Shown here piece by piece: positions 35,258-44,202 of a stretch of 53,392 nucleotides of DNA. The stretch is taken from positions 1 to 53,392 of the forward strand of contig NZ_FNUK01000014.1 of NCBI RefSeq assembly GCF_900108045.1, written 5' to 3'. The stretch is from Caloramator fervidus. Lineage in GTDB: Bacteria > Bacillota > Clostridia > Clostridiales > Caloramatoraceae. The notes below the pieces were generated by a model that ran no database searches, was not told the origin of the DNA, and saw only the letters and a list, made by a program, of their open reading frames with translations. Every line of letters begins with the position of its first letter. Position 1 is the first letter of the stretch. The translations under genes and the position numbers were made by a program.

Positions 35258-36895
35258 ATGTTTTGTTTTCAATGTCAGGAAGCTTATAAGGGTGTAGGAT
35301 GTGTATTAAAAGGAGTTTGTGGAAAAACTGATGATGTTGCAAAAATGCAGGACCTGTTAATATATGCTTTAAAAGGAATTTCATTATATAATGTTGTAGC
35401 GAAGGAAAACCAAATTCAACTTGAGGAAGTTGATAGTTTTGTAATGGAGGGATTGTTTTCAACAATTACAAATGTAAATTTTGATAAGCAATATTTTATA
35501 AATAAAATTAAAGATGCGCTTATGATTAGAGATAAAATTAAGTATGTTTTAAAAGAAAAAGGAGTAAATCTAGATAATATAAATCATGATGCAGCGTTCT
35601 GGAATGGAAACGAAATTGATTTTTATAAAAAAGCAGAAGAAGTTAGTATATTGACAGAAAAAGATGAAGACATAAGATCACTAAAAGAGCTTATAACTTA
35701 TGGTATTAAAGGTATAGCAGCTTATTTATATCATGCTTATCAGTTAGGATTTAAAGATAATAAAGTTTTTGAATTCATTCAAAGGGCTTTAGTTAAGACT
35801 TTAGATGATAACATTTCGGTTGATGAATTATTTAATCTTGTAATGGAAACAGGAAAATATGCAGTTGATACTATGGCTCTTTTAGATAAAGCTAATACAT
35901 CAACATATGGACATCCAGAAATTACAAAAGTTAACATAGGGGTTAGGAATAATCCTGGAATACTTGTAAGTGGACATGATCTTAAGGATCTTGAAGAACT
36001 TTTAAAACAAACAGAGGGAACAGGCGTGGATGTATATACTCATGGTGAAATGCTTCCTGCTCATTATTATCCAGCTTTTAAAAATTATTCTCACTTTGTA
36101 GGAAATTATGGTAATTCATGGTGGCAGCAGGATAAAGAATTTGAAAGTTTTAATGGTCCTATACTTATGACAACTAATTGTTTAATTCCTCCAAAAGAAT
36201 CATATAAAGATAGATTGTATACAACAGGTGTTGTTGGATTTGAAGGGGTAAAACATATACCTTTAGGTAAAGATGGAAAAAAAGATTTTACCCAGATAAT
36301 AGAACATGCAAAGAAATGTAAACCACCTACAGAAATCGAACAAGGAGAAATATTAGGAGGATTTGCCCATAGCCAAGTTTTAGCTCTCTCTGATAAAATA
36401 GTAGATGCTGTAAAAAAAGGAGCAATAAAGCGTTTTATTGTAATGGCAGGATGTGATGGAAGAATGAAAGAAAGAGAATACTATACAGAATTTGCAAAAG
36501 CTCTTCCTAAGGATACAGTTATTTTAACAGCAGGATGTGCAAAATATAGGTATAATAAATTAGATCTTGGAGATATCAATGGAATACCAAGGGTTATTGA
36601 TGCTGGACAATGTAATGATTCATATTCACTTGCAGTTATTGCTTTAAAGCTTAAGGAAGTGTTTGGTTTAAAAGATATAAATGAATTGCCTATTTCATAT
36701 AACATAGCTTGGTATGAACAAAAAGCGGTTACAGTATTACTTGCTTTGCTTTATCTTGGAGTTAAAAACATACACCTTGGTCCAACTTTACCTGCTTTTC
36801 TTTCAAAGAATGTTATAAAAGTTTTAGTAGATAAGTTTAATATTGGTGGAATAAATAACGTTGAAGATGATTTAAAAATGTTTTTAAAAGCTTAG
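35258..36895 (+). CDS. hcp: hybrid cluster protein (hydroxylamine reductase)
   Basis: This 545-residue cytosolic Fe-S protein has N-terminal cluster ligands Cys3, Cys6, Cys15 and Cys21 (C-x2-C-x8-C-x5-C, the anaerobe type). Hybrid-cluster ligands follow, including [28 protein letters not shown] and [14 protein letters not shown], and it ends [10 protein letters not shown]. It protects against nitric oxide, and NO reduction is now favoured over hydroxylamine as the physiological activity. AAGGAGGTG precedes the ATG. It is monocistronic, with a CRP/FNR-type site upstream and a strong terminator downstream. Confidence 0.97.
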   Translation: MFCFQCQEAYKGVGCVLKGVCGKTDDVAKMQDLLIYALKGISLYNVVAKENQIQLEEVDSFVMEGLFSTITNVNFDKQYFINKIKDALMIRDKIKYVLKEKGVNLDNINHDAAFWNGNEIDFYKKAEEVSILTEKDEDIRSLKELITYGIKGIAAYLYHAYQLGFKDNKVFEFIQRALVKTLDDNISVDELFNLVMETGKYAVDTMALLDKANTSTYGHPEITKVNIGVRNNPGILVSGHDLKDLEELLKQTEGTGVDVYTHGEMLPAHYYPAFKNYSHFVGNYGNSWWQQDKEFESFNGPILMTTNCLIPPKESYKDRLYTTGVVGFEGVKHIPLGKDGKKDFTQIIEHAKKCKPPTEIEQGEILGGFAHSQVLALSDKIVDAVKKGAIKRFIVMAGCDGRMKEREYYTEFAKALPKDTVILTAGCAKYRYNKLDLGDINGIPRVIDAGQCNDSYSLAVIALKLKEVFGLKDINELPISYNIAWYEQKAVTVLLALLYLGVKNIHLGPTLPAFLSKNVIKVLVDKFNIGGINNVEDDLKMFLKA

Positions 36896-36918
36896 GTTTA
36901 AATACCTAAGCTTTTTTG
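36886..36918 (+). terminator. terminator of hcp
   Basis: AAAAGCTTAGGT / ACCTAAGCTTTT is followed by further T residues. The hcp stop codon is in the left arm. Confidence 0.85.
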
Positions 36919-36943
36919 TTTAATTAAGAAAAATATGTTAAAA

Positions 36944-36994
36944 TTAAAGAAAAGCTTGTAAGGGGTGCAGTAATGGTTAAAGAAAAGCTTGTAA
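36944..36994 (+). repeat. 18-nt direct repeat around the sigma factor start
   Basis: TTAAAGAAAAGCTTGTAA occurs at 36944-36961 and again at 36977-36994, a period of 33 nt (11 codons). The first copy is just upstream of the ribosome site and the second encodes residues 2-7. Confidence 0.8.
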
Positions 36995-37539
36995 AAATAA
37001 ATGGAGAATACATTGTTGTAACTTTTGAGGATATATTTAAAAGGTATAAAAGTATGATACATGATTTTTGTAAAAAGTGGCAACGTAAAGTTGAATATGC
37101 TGATCTTTTTCAAGTTGGAAGTATAGGATTATATAAGGCTTTTTTAGATTATGATCTTAGTAAAGATTTAGAGTTTTCAACAGTTGCATATACGTATATA
37201 AAAAATGAAATTAGAACTTTTTACAGACAAGCAGTAAAAAATTTTGGATATATTTCGCTTAATCAAAAGGTTTGTGAGGATTCAGATAAAGAGATTGGAG
37301 ATTTAATAAAAGGGGAAGAATTTGAGTATAAGATTTTAGAGGAAATAACAAAAAAGCAAGATTTAGAAAGAGTTTATAATGCTTTTAGACACCTTACAAC
37401 ACGGCAAGAGGAGATTATAAAAAAGTATTTTTTAGAAGGTAAAACAATGCAGCAGATAGCTGATGAACTAGGATTTCATGTAAGCTATATTGGAAAGGTT
37501 ATTAAGAATTCAATAAAAAAAATAAAGGATAATATTTAA
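36973..37539 (+). CDS. small sigma-70-family RNA polymerase sigma factor
   Basis: This 188-residue protein has region 2 (YADLFQVGSIGLYKAFLDYD...FSTVAYTYIKNEIRTFYR, about 40-90) and region 4 with its helix-turn-helix (LTTRQEEIIKKYFLEGKTMQ, then QIADELGFHVSYIG, about 135-185). Region 3 is essentially missing, so it is smaller than sporulation sigmas and similar in size to ECF or phage-type sigmas. No anti-sigma gene is adjacent. AGGGGTGC precedes the ATG. Which promoters it reads is unknown. Confidence 0.85.
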   Translation: MVKEKLVKINGEYIVVTFEDIFKRYKSMIHDFCKKWQRKVEYADLFQVGSIGLYKAFLDYDLSKDLEFSTVAYTYIKNEIRTFYRQAVKNFGYISLNQKVCEDSDKEIGDLIKGEEFEYKILEEITKKQDLERVYNAFRHLTTRQEEIIKKYFLEGKTMQQIADELGFHVSYIGKVIKNSIKKIKDNI

Positions 37540-37543
37540 ATGC

Positions 37544-37572
37544 TTGTTATTCCTCGAAATTTGTGGTAGAAT
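37544..37572 (+). promoter_or_regulatory. promoter of the reverse rubrerythrin gene
   Basis: TTGTTA (37544-37549), a 17-nt spacer and TAGAAT (37567-37572) with an extended -10 (TGG). The predicted start site is near 37579-37580, only about 8 nt before ATG 37588. Confidence 0.7.
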
Positions 37573-37587
37573 ATATAAAAACTTACT

Positions 37588-38151
37588 ATGGGGGGATACG
37601 GTATAAAGAAGTTTATTTGCACAGTTTGTGGATATGTTCATGAGGGAGATAATGATCCAGATATGTGTCCGCAATGCAAAGCTTCAAAGGAAAAATTCAT
37701 GCTCAAGCAGGAAGGAGAACTTGTTTGGGCAGATGAACATAGAATAGGAGTTGCAAAGGGAGTAGATTCTAAAATAATAGAAGAATTAAAAGCTAACTTT
37801 TTAGGAGAATGCACAGAAGTTGGAATGTATCTTGCAATGAGCCGACAAGCTGATAGAGAAGGATATCCAGAAGTTGCTGAAGCTTATAGAAGAATTGCCT
37901 TTGAAGAAGCTGAACATGCAGCAAAGTTTGCAGAACTTTTAGGTGAAGTTTTAACTAATAGCACTAAGAAAAACTTAGAAATGAGAGTTGAAGCTGAATA
38001 CGGGGCATGTGAAGGAAAGCTTAAACTTGCAAAAATGGCAAAAGAAATGGGACTTGATGCTATACATGATACTGTTCATGAAATGTGTAAGGATGAAGCA
38101 AGGCATGGTGCAGCATTTAAAGGGCTTTTAAAAAGGTATTTTGAAAATTAA
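37588..38151 (+). CDS. reverse rubrerythrin (rubredoxin-diiron peroxidase)
   Basis: This protein of about 187 residues has an N-terminal rubredoxin knuckle pair (CTVC...CPQC) followed by a four-helix diiron domain with E-x2-H ligands ([41 protein letters not shown]). This domain order is that of reverse rubrerythrins, which reduce hydrogen peroxide and oxygen with electrons from NADH via a rubredoxin reductase. The start is odd. ATG 37588 has no SD, whereas GGGGGG lies just inside the frame and points to ATA 37603, where homologues usually begin (M)KKFxCTVCGY. The gene is monocistronic. Confidence 0.93.
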   Translation: MGGYGIKKFICTVCGYVHEGDNDPDMCPQCKASKEKFMLKQEGELVWADEHRIGVAKGVDSKIIEELKANFLGECTEVGMYLAMSRQADREGYPEVAEAYRRIAFEEAEHAAKFAELLGEVLTNSTKKNLEMRVEAEYGACEGKLKLAKMAKEMGLDAIHDTVHEMCKDEARHGAAFKGLLKRYFEN

Positions 38152-38178
38152 GGCCGCACAAAGCGGTCTTAATTTTTT
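38148..38178 (+). terminator. intrinsic terminator
   Basis: TTAAGGCCGC / GCGGTCTTAA (one G-T pair) with a 5-nt loop is followed by six T residues. Confidence 0.8.
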
Positions 38179-38251
38179 ACAATTTATTTACATATTTCTA
38201 AAGAAATGTTAATTTATAAATTTTATTATATATTAAGCTGGGGGTGAGAAT

Positions 38252-38827
38252 ATGAAAAGATTGAATATTTGTGTTGATATAGATGGAACTATAACAGAAC
38301 CATTTTATTGGTTAGAACTAGCTAATTATTATTTTAAAAAGAATATAAAGGAAGAAGATATTAAAGAATATGAAATACACAAGGTTTTAGGAATTACAGA
38401 GGAGGAATATAATAAGTTTTATGAAGTATACGATGAAGTAATTCATTTTACTGCAAAGCCAAGAAAAGGAGCTGTAGATGTTTTAAATAAACTTTCTAAA
38501 AATCATAACATATACTATGTTTCAGCAAGACATCCTAAACTTATGGATATAACAAAAGCTTGGCTTGATATAAATAATATGCCAAAAGGAAACATATATT
38601 TATTAGGAAGTCATGATAAGGTTCAAAAAGCTAAGGATTTAAATTGTGATGTATTTATTGAAGATAGATATGAAAATGCTGTAGACCTTGCAAAAAATGG
38701 ATTTAAAGTTTTATTAATTGATTGTTCTTATAATAAAAAGCCACTTATAAAAGGAATTGAAAGGGTTTATAATTGGGAACAGATATTAGATATAATAACT
38801 TCTGAAACTGAAGAAAAAATTGCGTAA
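38252..38827 (+). CDS. HAD-family 5'(3')-deoxyribonucleotidase-like protein
   Basis: This 191-residue protein carries HAD motif I as DIDGTIT (residues 9-15), motif II around YYVSARHPKL and a motif III/IV region DKVQKAKDLNCDVFIEDRYENA. The closest pattern is the NT5C / YqfW-type nucleotidase group, which removes phosphate from deoxynucleotides. GGGGGTGAG precedes the ATG. It is a single gene with its own terminator. Confidence 0.8.
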   Translation: MKRLNICVDIDGTITEPFYWLELANYYFKKNIKEEDIKEYEIHKVLGITEEEYNKFYEVYDEVIHFTAKPRKGAVDVLNKLSKNHNIYYVSARHPKLMDITKAWLDINNMPKGNIYLLGSHDKVQKAKDLNCDVFIEDRYENAVDLAKNGFKVLLIDCSYNKKPLIKGIERVYNWEQILDIITSETEEKIA

Positions 38828-38857
38828 ATCACCTTTAATGGTGATTTTAATTTTTTT
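38826..38857 (+). terminator. intrinsic terminator
   Basis: AAATCACC / GGTGATTT with a 5-nt loop is followed by a T-rich tract (TAATTTTTTT). Confidence 0.75.
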
Positions 38858-38899
38858 GTTTTGAATTATAATTATAGTAAAAAATGTCTTGGGGGAAGT

Positions 38900-39835
38900 T
38901 TGGTGAAATATAATATTAAGGATATAGCTGAAAATTTAACAAATAAAAAAATAATAAAAATTAAACCTATAGGGCATCATGAGTTAAATAGGCATTATGT
39001 CTATGTATTGGAATTTGAAAATTCACCACCTAAAATATTTAAAATATTTGGAAAGAAAAATAGGATGTGCCGAGAAATTGCTGCTCTTAATTTACTAAAA
39101 AATAGTAATGTAAAATGTCCTAAAGAGTTTGAATATGGAACACTACCTGATGGTAAAGAATGGATGATTTATGAATATATAAATGGAGATCTTCTTGATA
39201 ATGTAATTTGTATGATGTCTAAAAAACAGTTATATAAAATATTTATTTCAATAGGAGAAGAGCTTGGGAAAATTCATTCTATAAAAATTTTTGATTTTTT
39301 TGGAAGTTGGAATGAAAAGGGAGAAAGTTTGGATAATATAAAAGATTACTATACATACTTTACCAAAAGTTTACAATATCAATATAATGAACTTTTAATT
39401 CAGCATATAGAGGATAAACCGCTTTTAATAAAAGCGGCTGAAAAATTGATGGAAAATGCAGATTTAATTAAGAACATAAATGAATCAAGGCTTTGTCATA
39501 ATGATTTTGACGGAAGAAATATATTAGTAATATGTCAAAATGGGAAGTATTTTATAAATGGTGTTGTCGATTTTGAACAAAGTTTCCCGGGAAATGCTGA
39601 AATTGACATTGCAAGGCTTTACTTTAGATATTTTTTAAAATGCAAAGATTTTGAAAAATATTTTTTAATTGGATATGAAAGGTATATGAAAATAGATAAA
39701 GGTTTTTTTGAAAGGTTAAATTACTATTTATTAAGAATAGGTTTTGGAATTTGTTGTTGGACTTATCATAAAGCACCTAAATATTATAAGCAAGGATTAG
39801 AGTTAGTGAAAAACTATATTAATAAAGTAAAATAG
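38900..39835 (+). CDS. aminoglycoside phosphotransferase-like kinase family protein
   Basis: This protein of about 311 residues has a small-molecule kinase fold. The catalytic loop is CHNDFDGRNIL (H-x-D-x4-N) and the metal-binding segment is VVDFEQSFPGNAEIDIARL (DxE in place of DFG). The N-lobe has HYVYVLEFENSPPKIFKIFG and CREIAALNLL. Substrates of the family include antibiotics, choline, homoserine and sugars, so no specific activity is claimed. The start is TTG 38900 or GTG 38903 behind GGGGGAAG; an ATG 39 nt upstream has no SD. It converges with the SpoIID-like gene. Confidence 0.75.
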   Translation: MVKYNIKDIAENLTNKKIIKIKPIGHHELNRHYVYVLEFENSPPKIFKIFGKKNRMCREIAALNLLKNSNVKCPKEFEYGTLPDGKEWMIYEYINGDLLDNVICMMSKKQLYKIFISIGEELGKIHSIKIFDFFGSWNEKGESLDNIKDYYTYFTKSLQYQYNELLIQHIEDKPLLIKAAEKLMENADLIKNINESRLCHNDFDGRNILVICQNGKYFINGVVDFEQSFPGNAEIDIARLYFRYFLKCKDFEKYFLIGYERYMKIDKGFFERLNYYLLRIGFGICCWTYHKAPKYYKQGLELVKNYINKVK

Positions 39836-39862
39836 GGTAGATTTTATCTACCCTATTAGTTT
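39831..39862. terminator. bidirectional terminator between convergent genes
   Basis: AATAGGGTAGA / TCTACCCTATT encloses a short loop. It lies between the kinase-like gene and the minus-strand SpoIID-like gene and overlaps both stops. Confidence 0.8.
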
Positions 39863-41842
39863 AAGTAAAGTATTTTTACCTACAATGCCATCTGGTTTTA
39901 ATCCTTTTGCTTTTTGAAAACTTTTAACAGCAGCTTCTGTTTGAGGACCGAAGTAACCGGTTACAGAGTTGCTTTTTAAATATCCAAGTCTTACAAGGAT
40001 ATTTTGAAGATTTTTAACATCTTGTCCTTTCATTCCTTTTTTTAAGACTCTGTTTATGTTTAAAGATTGAAGATTCGTATATCCTCTTGTTGTAGCAACA
40101 TTTGATATAACATTAAATTTAGTTTCAAAATTTGACTCATAAGGTGCATTATTATCTTTTATAGTTGTTTTTACTGTATATTCTCCTATATCCTTTGGAG
40201 TAAATATAAAGGTTTTGTTTATGGTAAAATCTTGAGAATAAACTAGAACATTATTTTTAAGTATATCTATCTTATATTGTAATTCTCCACTTCCTCCGCT
40301 AGTTGCAATAGTTATAGATACGGGTTTGTTTTGATAAATTGCATTTTTATCAAATATTATGTTAGTGATTTTTGCCGGGCTAAAAACGGTAAATTTAATT
40401 TCTTTACAGTCATCGAATTCTTTGGTGGAATATATGTTTTTAATGTAAGTTTTTAATATATATTCTCCAGGGCTATTTAATAAGTATTTAAAAGTAGCAT
40501 TATTAGAATATCTCAAAGGCTCTATTACTTGTCCATTTTTTAAAATTTCATATCCAAAAAGAATTTCATTTATATTTTCTGAATTTACAATTGGGTTTAC
40601 TGTTAATTCTTCTCCAATTAAAATTTTATCTTTATTTATATTAACTGAGTTTAATTTTGAAGTTAAAGATTCAATTTTAACTCCATCATAATAAAATAAT
40701 AGAATTTGATTAAATTTTTGACCTTTATAAGCCCTATTCTTTGCTCCTATTTGACTTAAGCCTACGCCATGACCATATCCTTGTCCTATAAATGTATATT
40801 CGTCCCTTAGAACATCATAGGTTATGTCATACATGGTACTTCTAAGACTAAATGCTGTTCTTGGTTGTTCTTTTATAAGGGTTTTTGTAGATTCAATTCC
40901 ATTAGAATTTAAATAAACTATATTAAGTTTTGAAATTTTATTGCTTTCATTTTTTTGAATAGAATTTAAGTCTATCCTTAAGAATTTTTCATTATCCGAT
41001 AATATTTTGTTTTGTTTTAATCTTTTATCTATATCTTGAGATGTTAGTTTAACAGGATTTTCAAGCCATTTATAATCGTCAAAATCATCTTTTTTGACTT
41101 TAAGATAAGGAAGGTCAGCAGACCAAATGTTTTTAGATGCTTCAGTAAATCCTCCATTACTTGCAGAAAAGTAGGCGGAAATTATTTTTCCATTATAGGT
41201 TAAAATAATTCCTTTTGTTTCTTCGACAGCCCTTATAGAATTTTTTTTGTTTTCATCATACCCACCATAAACTTGACAGTGAATTGTATCACAAAGATCA
41301 TAGCCTTGTTGTTTGTGTTTACCTTTATTAGAAAGGGCATAGCATCTTGCAGCCACTGCCTGTGCTTTTAAAGCTTCTAAAGGGAAAGAGTCGCTCATTT
41401 CATATGGAACAACTCCCTTTAGGTAATCTTCAATATCTAAAGTGTTTATTGGAAGTATTAGATTGTTTTTAACAACAAAATCTAAACTTCCAAGGTATTT
41501 TCTAGATATAGTTTTAGATTCTGATTCGGTTTGAATAGTTATTGTTAGAGTTACTGTTGTATTATTATTTATAGGAGTAATTTTAACTATTTGATATAAG
41601 TTTTCATTTAATAATATTAAGTCGTTAGATAGTAAGAGTGTAAGCTTTGTGCCAGAAGGCATCAAAATTTCATTTACTTTATAATCCCCATTTAAAGTAA
41701 CTAAAATTTGATTAGATGCCATGCTTTCAAGCCCTATTTTAAAGGGTTCATAATAGGTTAAGCTAAAGTTTGCAAAGACTTTTACGGGTATATATAGTAA
41801 AAACATACATGTAATTAAAAAAATTGACAAAGCTTTCTTCAT
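39848..41842 (-). CDS. SpoIID/LytB-domain protein with C-terminal peptidoglycan-binding domain
   Basis: This 664-residue secreted protein has a signal peptide (about 1-25, ending VFA-N), a beta-rich N-terminal region and a SpoIID domain. Conserved stretches of that domain are IEDYLKGVVPYEMSDSFPLE, AQAVAARCYAL, YFSASNGGFTE and GYGHGVGLSQIGA (about 135-375). Two beta-sandwich-like segments follow (about 395-590), then a PG_binding_1 repeat (KGMKGQDVKNLQNILVRLGY...VTGYFGPQTEAAVKSFQKAK). SpoIID proteins are lytic transglycosylases that act on denuded glycan during engulfment. The larger size and extra domains suggest a vegetative or accessory wall hydrolase rather than SpoIID itself. AAGGGGGTG precedes the ATG. 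Confidence 0.88.
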   Translation of the reverse strand: MKKALSIFLITCMFLLYIPVKVFANFSLTYYEPFKIGLESMASNQILVTLNGDYKVNEILMPSGTKLTLLLSNDLILLNENLYQIVKITPINNNTTVTLTITIQTESESKTISRKYLGSLDFVVKNNLILPINTLDIEDYLKGVVPYEMSDSFPLEALKAQAVAARCYALSNKGKHKQQGYDLCDTIHCQVYGGYDENKKNSIRAVEETKGIILTYNGKIISAYFSASNGGFTEASKNIWSADLPYLKVKKDDFDDYKWLENPVKLTSQDIDKRLKQNKILSDNEKFLRIDLNSIQKNESNKISKLNIVYLNSNGIESTKTLIKEQPRTAFSLRSTMYDITYDVLRDEYTFIGQGYGHGVGLSQIGAKNRAYKGQKFNQILLFYYDGVKIESLTSKLNSVNINKDKILIGEELTVNPIVNSENINEILFGYEILKNGQVIEPLRYSNNATFKYLLNSPGEYILKTYIKNIYSTKEFDDCKEIKFTVFSPAKITNIIFDKNAIYQNKPVSITIATSGGSGELQYKIDILKNNVLVYSQDFTINKTFIFTPKDIGEYTVKTTIKDNNAPYESNFETKFNVISNVATTRGYTNLQSLNINRVLKKGMKGQDVKNLQNILVRLGYLKSNSVTGYFGPQTEAAVKSFQKAKGLKPDGIVGKNTLLKLIG

Positions 41843-41926
41843 TTTTTCACCCCCTTAATTAATTATATCGTAATTTTATGTAGCTTGCTAAACATTTAAT
41901 TTAGCAACGTCAATTTATACTTTATC

Positions 41927-41984
41927 TTGACATTAATTTTCTGACGATTTAAATTAAATTAGTCATAAACGCGCACAAATGTGC
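41927..41984 (+). promoter_or_regulatory. promoter and candidate operator of the fructose operon
   Basis: TTGACA (41927-41932), a 17-nt spacer and TAAATT (41950-41955) form a promoter. The palindrome GCACAAATGTGC (41973-41984) lies just after the expected start site, where a repressor would block transcription. A second inverted repeat, TTGCTAAA / TTTAGCAA, lies upstream near 41885-41905. FruR binding is inferred. Confidence 0.5.
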
Positions 41985-42028
41985 ATAAATAATAATAGAA
42001 ATAATCAAAAATGAGATTAGGTGATTAT

Positions 42029-42784
42029 ATGTTTGCAGAAGAGAGGAAAAATAAGATAATCGAGCTGATTAAAAGTGGACAAAGTGTAAAGGTATCTGAA
42101 CTTGCTAAAATGTTCAATGTGTCTGAGTCTACTATAAGAAGAGATTTAAATGAGCTTAAGGTTATTGGTGTAATAGTAAGAACTCATGGTGGAGCTGTAA
42201 GTAGCCTTAATACTAATTTTGAACCTTCCTTTATTGAAAAACAGGACAAGTATCTTTATGAAAAGGACTATATTGGAAAGATTGCAGCAAGATTTATTAA
42301 CGACGGTGATACGATTATTCTTGACTCCGGAACTACAACCCAATGTATTGCAAGATATATTACCGCAAAAAATGTAACTATAATTACAAATTCAGTAAAT
42401 CTTGCCAATGATCTTTCAAGCAGGGAAGACATTGAGGTTATTATAACAGGTGGGATTATAAGGCCCAAAACAAAGGCTATGGTAGGATTTATTGCTGAAA
42501 ACACGTTAAAGCAATTTAGAGTTGATAAGGCTTTTATTGGAGCAAATGGAGTCTCAATCAAATATGGAGTTACAACGCCAAATTCAATGGAGGCAAATGT
42601 GAAAAGAGCCATGATGGAAAACGCAAAAGAAGTTTACCTTTGTGTAGATAGTTCAAAATTTAATGAAGTAACATTCTCATTGATATGCCCGGTATCGAGG
42701 GTAAATTATATCATTACAAATAATATGGAGGATGAAGAAAAAGTAAAATACAAAAAACTTGGTGTAGAAGTTATAACAGAATAA
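42029..42784 (+). CDS. fruR: DeoR/GlpR-family transcriptional regulator (FruR-like)
   Basis: This 251-residue repressor has an N-terminal DeoR helix-turn-helix (RKNKIIELIKSGQSVKVSEL, AKMFNVSESTIRRDLNEL) and a C-terminal sugar-phosphate sensor domain (ILDSGTTTQCIARYI, NSVNLANDL, GANGVS). As first gene of the fructose operon it most likely senses fructose 1-phosphate and represses fruK and the PTS genes. The start is ATG 42029 behind TTAGGTGAT; an ATG 18 nt upstream overlaps the SD. The stop overlaps the SD of fruK. Confidence 0.88.
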   Translation: MFAEERKNKIIELIKSGQSVKVSELAKMFNVSESTIRRDLNELKVIGVIVRTHGGAVSSLNTNFEPSFIEKQDKYLYEKDYIGKIAARFINDGDTIILDSGTTTQCIARYITAKNVTIITNSVNLANDLSSREDIEVIITGGIIRPKTKAMVGFIAENTLKQFRVDKAFIGANGVSIKYGVTTPNSMEANVKRAMMENAKEVYLCVDSSKFNEVTFSLICPVSRVNYIITNNMEDEEKVKYKKLGVEVITE

Positions 42785-42798
42785 AGGTGGTAGATAAA

Positions 42799-43728
42799 TT
42801 GATTTACACAGTTACTTTAAATCCTGCTTTTGATATGACTGTATATTTGGATCAACTTGTAAAGGGAGATGTTAATAGGAGCATTAAAAGTTTAATCGAT
42901 ATAGGGGGAAAAGGTATTAATGTTTCTAAAGTTATTAAATCCCTTGGTGGAGAAAGTATTGTCCTTGGATTTTTAGGACAAGAAAATAGGGGGAATTTTA
43001 TTAAACAGCTTGATAGGCTCGAAATTAAACATGATTTTATTTATGTAGAAGGTGAAACGAGGACAAATATAAAATTAGTAGAGAATAAATTCGGCATTTT
43101 TACTGATATAAATCAAAAAGGGTTTGGGATTACTATAGAGGATATTGATAAATTATTTGAAAAAATAAAGTATTATGCACGGCAAGGAGATATATTTGTA
43201 TTATCGGGAAGCCTTCCTGAAGGAGCTGATAACAATATCTATTTTGAGTTGATTAAACTTTTAAAGGATATAGGTGCTATAACGATATTAGATGCAGATG
43301 GAGAGGCTTTAAAAAATGGACTTTTAGCAAAGCCAGACATAGTTAAACCTAATATTAATGAACTTAGGATGATAATGGATTTTAAAGATGATCTAAATTC
43401 CATAGCTTCAGTAGGGAAGAAATTGATAAGCCAAGGCATTGAAAAAGCTGTTATCTCAATGGGAGATAATGGGGCGTTTTATGTAACAAGGGATAAGATA
43501 TTGTATGCTTATCCTGAAAGGGTGGAGGTTAAAAGCACTGTAGGTGCAGGGGATGCTATGGTGGCATCTATTGCCTTTGGTGAATCTAAAAATATGGAAG
43601 ATGAGGAAGTTTTTAGATTGGCGGTATCCTCAGCTACAGCTTCAATTATTGAGGAAGGAACAAAATCGCCGAAGTTAGAAAATATTAATAAGCTAATGAA
43701 AAAAATTAAAATTGAAAGGTGGATGTAA
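42799..43728 (+). CDS. fruK: 1-phosphofructokinase
   Basis: This 309-residue PfkB-family kinase phosphorylates fructose 1-phosphate to fructose 1,6-bisphosphate. It begins IYTVTLNPAFD and has GGKGINVSK near residue 35 and the C-terminal ATP/anion-hole motif STVGAGDAMVA, with the catalytic Asp in GAGD. TTG 42799 is the better start: AAAGGTGG is 8-9 nt upstream, whereas GTG 42787 lies in the SD itself. It is followed 1 nt later by the IIA gene. Confidence 0.94.
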   Translation: MIYTVTLNPAFDMTVYLDQLVKGDVNRSIKSLIDIGGKGINVSKVIKSLGGESIVLGFLGQENRGNFIKQLDRLEIKHDFIYVEGETRTNIKLVENKFGIFTDINQKGFGITIEDIDKLFEKIKYYARQGDIFVLSGSLPEGADNNIYFELIKLLKDIGAITILDADGEALKNGLLAKPDIVKPNINELRMIMDFKDDLNSIASVGKKLISQGIEKAVISMGDNGAFYVTRDKILYAYPERVEVKSTVGAGDAMVASIAFGESKNMEDEEVFRLAVSSATASIIEEGTKSPKLENINKLMKKIKIERWM

Positions 43729-43729
43729 A

Positions 43730-44173
43730 TTGGATATAAACATGATGTTTTCAAAGGAAAGGATGTCCTTTGATTTAAAAGCAAGAACAAAGGAAGAAGT
43801 GATTGATGAGTTAATTGAGATGCTCTACAAGGATGGTAAATTGAAGGACAAAGAATCCTTTAAAAGGGCTGTCCTAAAAAGAGAAGATGAATTTTCAACA
43901 GGAATAGGAATGGGAATTGCAATACCCCATGGTAAGGATTCTTCCGTTGTAGAGCCATGCATAACCTTTGGAATATCAAAAAATGGAATTGATTTTGATT
44001 CGATGGATGGAAAGCCTGCACATATATTCTTTTTAATCTCTGTTCCAGAAGATGCAGCTGATACCCATCTTCATATACTTAGCTTTATTTCAAGAAAACT
44101 AATGCATGAGGATGTTCGACAAAAGCTTTTTAATGCAAAGGATTTTGAGGATGTTATTAATGCCTTCAATTAA
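43730..44173 (+). CDS. PTS fructose-type IIA component
   Basis: This 147-residue cytosolic PTS protein has the phosphorylated histidine in GMGIAIPHGKDSSV (His67). It accepts phosphate from HPr and passes it to the IIB domain. It starts at TTG 43730, 7 nt behind AGGTGG. An ATG 12 nt inside is a weaker choice. It lies between fruK and the IIBC gene, and IIA is encoded as a separate polypeptide here rather than fused to IIB and IIC. Confidence 0.92.
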   Translation: MDINMMFSKERMSFDLKARTKEEVIDELIEMLYKDGKLKDKESFKRAVLKREDEFSTGIGMGIAIPHGKDSSVVEPCITFGISKNGIDFDSMDGKPAHIFFLISVPEDAADTHLHILSFISRKLMHEDVRQKLFNAKDFEDVINAFN

Positions 44174-44202
44174 ATTTAAATATGTTAAAGGGGGATTTTT
44201 CT

